Assembly: GCA_019115725.1 (NCBI GenBank)
Contig: DXCY01000203.1
Location: 1 to 9,484 of the forward strand
Direction of reading: 5' to 3'
From: Candidatus Luteimonas excrementigallinarum
Lineage (GTDB): Bacteria; Pseudomonadota; Gammaproteobacteria; Xanthomonadales; Xanthomonadaceae
DNA length: 9,484 nt
The translations under genes and the position numbers were made by a program. The notes beneath the pieces were generated by a model. The model worked only from the letters and a program-made list of their open reading frames with translations, was not told where the DNA came from and did no database searches. Each line of letters starts with the position of its first letter. Position 1 is the first letter of the stretch. Shown in pieces: positions 6,211-9,484 of the stretch.

Positions 6211-9200
6211 ATGAAGACGTATCGGAGAACCGTACTTGCAGCCGTCGTGGGCGCGATCCTTGCCGGGGCCCCGGCTTTTGCGCAGACCCCGCAGCCTGCT
6301 GATCCGGACGTGCCGCCGGCCGACGATGCTGCACAGCCGCAGCCAGCCGGCCAGCACGCCGCCGAACGCATTTCCGAACTGGACCAGGTGGTGGTGGTCG
6401 GCAGCCGTTTCGCCGGCAACAGCGAGGCCGGTATGGTCCCGGTCGAGGTGATGGGCGTGGAGGAGATCGAAGCCACCGGCGCGGTCTCCGGCGACGAGCT
6501 CCTGCGCAGCCTGCCGCAGGTGGGCGACATGATGTTCGACAACACCGACACGGCCGCCAACCTCAATGCCGCGCGCGGCGACATTGGCTCCATCAATCTG
6601 CGCAACCTGGGCACCGGCAATACCCTCCTGCTGGTCAACGGCCGGCGCATGGTCCCGCATCCGGGTACCCAGACCGAAGCCCTGGTTCCGCGACAGACCG
6701 GCAACATGAACGCCATCCCGCTGTGGGGCGTACGGCAGATGGAAGTGCTGATGGGCGGCGCCTCGGCGCTGTACGGCTCCGACGCGGTGGCCGGCGTGCT
6801 CAACGTGGTAATGGACACCCACTTCCAGGGCCTGGAGGTGCAGGCGCAGTACGGCGGTTCGGAAAACATCGACCTGCGCCAGGGGAACTTCAACTTCAAG
6901 GCAGGCCGCTGGTTCAACGATGGTCGCACGCGGGTGACCCTGCTTGGCGGGCATACCTACCGATCCGAGGTGCCGGCGAGTGAACATCCGCAAACGGCCA
7001 ACGCCGATCACCGGCATCTGCTGGAAGGAACGGAGTTCGAGGGCCACACTGCGTTCGACGACCGCCTGACCACCACGCCCTGGGCCGCATTCCAGACCCG
7101 CGACGGCAGGACGGTCTCGATGGACGGGGACCTGCTCACCAGTGCGACCGGCTATTTCCACATGCAACCGCTGGAGCATCGTTGTCTTACGCAGATCAAT
7201 GACGACGTGTGCATCCAGACCGGTGGATTCAGCACCGAGCTGGACCGCCCGAGGCGTTTCAACCCGATGCACCAGCGCAACATCCTGGGCGGCGTGGGCC
7301 GGACCAACCTGTTCGGCACGATCGAGCAGGACATCAACGACAACTTCGTGGCCTTCGGCGAGTTCAGTTACTACCAGGCCAAGTTCGAAAGCATGCGCGA
7401 GCAGGCGGCGTCGCTGGGTTCGGCGCCGATGATCGTGCCCGCCTCCAACTACTACAACCCGTTCGGTGCGATGTACCTGCCGGACGGGTCGCTCAACCCC
7501 AACCGCCTGCCCGGCATCGATGCGCCGGAAGAAGGCCTTGACCTGCGCATCACCAGCTATCGCGCCACCGATACCTCGCGTCCCTACACCGTGGACGATG
7601 ACTCCTACCGGGTGATGGCCGGCGTGCGCGGCTATCTGGGCAATTTCGACTGGGAAAGCGCGGTGCTGTATTCGCGTGCAACCACCGAGGACACCCAGCA
7701 CGGATCGATCAGCAACACCCTGTTCGCTGAGGCGCTGGCGCGTTCGGATCCAGGCGCCTACAACCCGTTCAACGGCGGTGATCCGAACGACTGGTCCGGG
7801 GTCGACGCGACGCCGAGCAATCCCGACACTATTGCCAGCTTCACCGTGCCGGTGGTCCGCTACAGCACCGCGAGCCTGTTCCAGATCGACACCCGGTTCG
7901 TGAACGAGAGCATCTTCAGCATGCCCGCCGGTGACGTGGGTCTTGCCTTTGGTGCGGAGTGGCGTCGTGAAACGCTGAACGATGTGCGCGATCCGCGCTT
8001 CAACGGCGAGATCACCTATACCAACCCGATGACCGGAGCGATCACCAGCGACGTTCTGGGCGCCAGCCCGGCGGCCAGCAACTCCGGTGACCGCAACGTG
8101 GCCTCGTTCTACGCCGAGTTCGCGCTGCCGCTGGTATCGCCGCAGATGGGGATTCCGCTGGTACGCAGCCTTGACCTGCAGCTGGCCGGCCGCTGGGAGA
8201 ACTATTCCGACTTCGGCTGGGTGTCCAACCCCAAGGTCGCGCTGGCATGGAACCTCAGCGATGACTTCATGGTGCGGGCCAACTGGGCGCAAAGCTTCCT
8301 GGCGCCCAATATCCTTCAGCTCTACGCCGAAGGGACCGTGGTCAGCAATACCCGCACCGACTACTACATGTGCGAGGCGGACCTGCGTGCCGGGCGCATC
8401 GAACGCTGGTCGCAGTGCGGCCGTGGATCCAGCACCCAGGCCGAGCGCAGTGGCAACCGCGACCTGCAGCCGGAGACCTCCGACGCGTATTCGGTCGGCT
8501 TCGTGTTCCAGCCGACCTTCCTGCCCGCGGCCGCTGGCCGCCTGTCCCTGACCGCCGACTACTGGGTGATCGAGCAGGAGGACGTGATCGGCATCCTGGG
8601 CGAGCAGGCGCAGCTGGCGCTGGACTACCTGGCGCGCATGCAGGGGTCGTCCAACCCGAACGTGATCCGCAACGATCCCGATGACACCCGGCTGGAGGAC
8701 TTCGAAGGCACCGGCCTGGATCCGGTCGGCTCGGTCAGCGTGGTCAATGACCGCTATATCAACCGGCTGCCACGCACCACGCGGGGCATCGATTTCGGGC
8801 TGAGCCACCGGATCCCCACCGAGCGTGCGGGCACCTTCAACTACAGGATCAATGCCTCGCGCCTGATCGAGCGTACCCAGGATCCGGTGCCCGACGAGCA
8901 GATGATCCTGGACGCCCAGGAGGCGGGCATCATCAACGACGGGTTCCGGCTCAGCAGCGCCGGCAACCTGCTCGGCATCAATGGTTCGCCGGAGTGGCGG
9001 GCTACGGCGAACTTCTCGTGGCGCAAGGGTGACTGGCTCACCGGCACCCACGTGCGCTACGTGGGGGGGTTCGAGTCCACCGGCGCGCTGGATGCCGATG
9101 GCAACCGCTTCCAGATCCCGAGCTGGACCACCGCGAACGTGTACGTGGAGCGTCGCTTCAATGGCCTGGGCAACTTCCTGGACGACTCCCGCATCCGGCT

Positions 9201-9324
9201 CACGGTACGCAACGTGACCGATCGCGATCCGCCGCTGTCGACCACGGCCACCGGTTTCTACTCCGGGTTGCACAACGTGCTGGGGCGCGGCTACTACCTG
9301 ACCCTGACCAAGTCGTTCGACTGA
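6211..9324 (+). CDS. TonB-dependent outer-membrane receptor
   Basis: A 1037-residue receptor. The signal peptide is residues 1-24 (cleavage APAFA/QTP), followed by a Pro/Ala/Gln-rich linker (25-52) and a TonB-box-like DQVVVVG (58-64). The plug domain covers about 65-200: VEVMGVEEIEATGAVSGDEL, SINLRNLGTGNTLLLVNGRR, and MEVLMGGASALYGSDAVAGV, the conserved plug end. The remainder is a beta-barrel with alternating aromatic strands, ending in RGYYLTLTKSFD with the aromatic residue one before the end. It binds a ligand at the cell surface and imports it into the periplasm using TonB-ExbBD energy. The ligand cannot be read from sequence; the neighbouring GGT-family genes suggest a peptide or gamma-glutamyl compound rather than iron. 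Two Cys pairs (C325/C334 and C721/C736) lie in likely extracellular loops and could form disulfides. The length is at the large end of the family, as is usual in Xanthomonadaceae. Confidence 0.93.
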   Translation: MKTYRRTVLAAVVGAILAGAPAFAQTPQPADPDVPPADDAAQPQPAGQHAAERISELDQVVVVGSRFAGNSEAGMVPVEVMGVEEIEATGAVSGDELLRSLPQVGDMMFDNTDTAANLNAARGDIGSINLRNLGTGNTLLLVNGRRMVPHPGTQTEALVPRQTGNMNAIPLWGVRQMEVLMGGASALYGSDAVAGVLNVVMDTHFQGLEVQAQYGGSENIDLRQGNFNFKAGRWFNDGRTRVTLLGGHTYRSEVPASEHPQTANADHRHLLEGTEFEGHTAFDDRLTTTPWAAFQTRDGRTVSMDGDLLTSATGYFHMQPLEHRCLTQINDDVCIQTGGFSTELDRPRRFNPMHQRNILGGVGRTNLFGTIEQDINDNFVAFGEFSYYQAKFESMREQAASLGSAPMIVPASNYYNPFGAMYLPDGSLNPNRLPGIDAPEEGLDLRITSYRATDTSRPYTVDDDSYRVMAGVRGYLGNFDWESAVLYSRATTEDTQHGSISNTLFAEALARSDPGAYNPFNGGDPNDWSGVDATPSNPDTIASFTVPVVRYSTASLFQIDTRFVNESIFSMPAGDVGLAFGAEWRRETLNDVRDPRFNGEITYTNPMTGAITSDVLGASPAASNSGDRNVASFYAEFALPLVSPQMGIPLVRSLDLQLAGRWENYSDFGWVSNPKVALAWNLSDDFMVRANWAQSFLAPNILQLYAEGTVVSNTRTDYYMCEADLRAGRIERWSQCGRGSSTQAERSGNRDLQPETSDAYSVGFVFQPTFLPAAAGRLSLTADYWVIEQEDVIGILGEQAQLALDYLARMQGSSNPNVIRNDPDDTRLEDFEGTGLDPVGSVSVVNDRYINRLPRTTRGIDFGLSHRIPTERAGTFNYRINASRLIERTQDPVPDEQMILDAQEAGIINDGFRLSSAGNLLGINGSPEWRATANFSWRKGDWLTGTHVRYVGGFESTGALDADGNRFQIPSWTTANVYVERRFNGLGNFLDDSRIRLTVRNVTDRDPPLSTTATGFYSGLHNVLGRGYYLTLTKSFD

Positions 9325-9341
9325 ACCCGGCCGCTCATGAT

Positions 9342-9365
9342 GCCGGGCGGCACAAGCCGCCCGGC
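9342..9365 (+). terminator. Strong GC-rich intercistronic hairpin (attenuator or partial terminator)
   Basis: Perfect 10-bp arms GCCGGGCGGC (9342-9351) and GCCGCCCGGC (9356-9365) around the loop ACAA, 17 bp after the receptor stop. No T-run follows, so full rho-independent termination is doubtful. It could lower expression of the next gene or stabilise the receptor mRNA 3' end. Confidence 0.5.
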
Positions 9366-9391
9366 GTCACCGGCCAACGAGGGGAAGTGAC

Positions 9392-9484
9392 ATGAGAAGA
9401 AGCAACCGTGCGAGCCGCGCCCTGGTCCTGGGCGCGGCGTTTTTGCTGGCGTTGTCCGCGCCGGGTTTCACCGTCGCCGCGGAC
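9392..9484 (+). CDS. Start of an exported protein of unknown function (truncated by the window edge)
   Basis: Only the first 31 codons are present. ATG 9392 is preceded by AGGGGA (9380-9385) at 6-nt spacing. The product begins MRRSNRASR, followed by the hydrophobic run ALVLGAAFLLALSAPGF and TVAAD, a textbook Sec signal peptide with likely cleavage near VAA/D. The mature protein is outside the window, so no family can be assigned. Its position 67 bp after the receptor, on the same strand and with its own ribosome site, suggests it belongs to the same cluster. A periplasmic hydrolase or peptidase acting on the imported ligand would fit, but this is only a guess from context. Confidence 0.75.
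   Translation, partial: MRRSNRASRALVLGAAFLLALSAPGFTVAAD

Noticed and set aside
6184..9273. A 1029-codon open frame on the minus strand, opposite nearly the whole TonB receptor gene.
   Set aside because: Long antisense frames are expected from GC-rich codon bias. The product has no recognisable domain and is of low-complexity Gly/His/Val/Arg composition, whereas the plus strand encodes a clear receptor with signal peptide and plug.

Overview
The window looks like chromosomal DNA of a high-GC gammaproteobacterium, most likely of the Xanthomonadaceae/Lysobacteraceae (Lysobacter, Luteimonas, Stenotrophomonas or Pseudoxanthomonas type). This rests on the GC-rich codon use and on a very large TonB-dependent receptor of the style common in that group. 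It is an inference, not a database match. No tRNA, rRNA, IS element, phage gene or CRISPR array is visible.

Layout. Positions 1-224 (+) are the 3' end of rsgA, a ribosome-assembly GTPase and housekeeping gene. It converges, with a 6-bp gap, on a three-gene leftward cluster. In transcription order (minus strand) that cluster is a lipoprotein gamma-glutamyltransferase (GGT1, 4172-2412), a DadA-type FAD D-amino-acid dehydrogenase (2437-1190, overlapping GGT1 by 26 bp) and a LysR-family regulator (1166-231). A 226-bp divergent control region (4173-4398) separates this from a rightward cluster: a second gamma-glutamyltransferase-family enzyme with a signal peptide (GGT2, 4399-6129), a 1037-residue TonB-dependent outer-membrane receptor (6211-9324), and the start of another exported protein (9392 to the window edge). 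The control region holds a perfect 9+4+9 bp dyad, a smaller 6+5+6 bp dyad and a repeated TGGGGTA element.

How it may work (inference). The receptor could bring a gamma-glutamyl or D-amino-acid-containing substrate into the periplasm. The two GGT-family enzymes would cleave gamma-glutamyl (or similar acyl) bonds there, and the flavoenzyme would oxidatively deaminate released D-amino acids at the inner membrane. The LysR protein is the natural candidate to control both clusters through the shared intergenic dyads. The most interesting detail is GGT2. It keeps the catalytic threonine and the carboxylate-binding residues, but all three visible residues that position the substrate alpha-amino group in E. 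coli GGT (Asn411, Gln430, Asp433) are replaced by Gly, Leu and Asn. The Asp433-to-Asn change is the one associated with glutaryl-cephalosporin acylase-type specificity, so GGT2 may not be a glutathione hydrolase. GGT1, encoded next door, keeps the canonical pocket.
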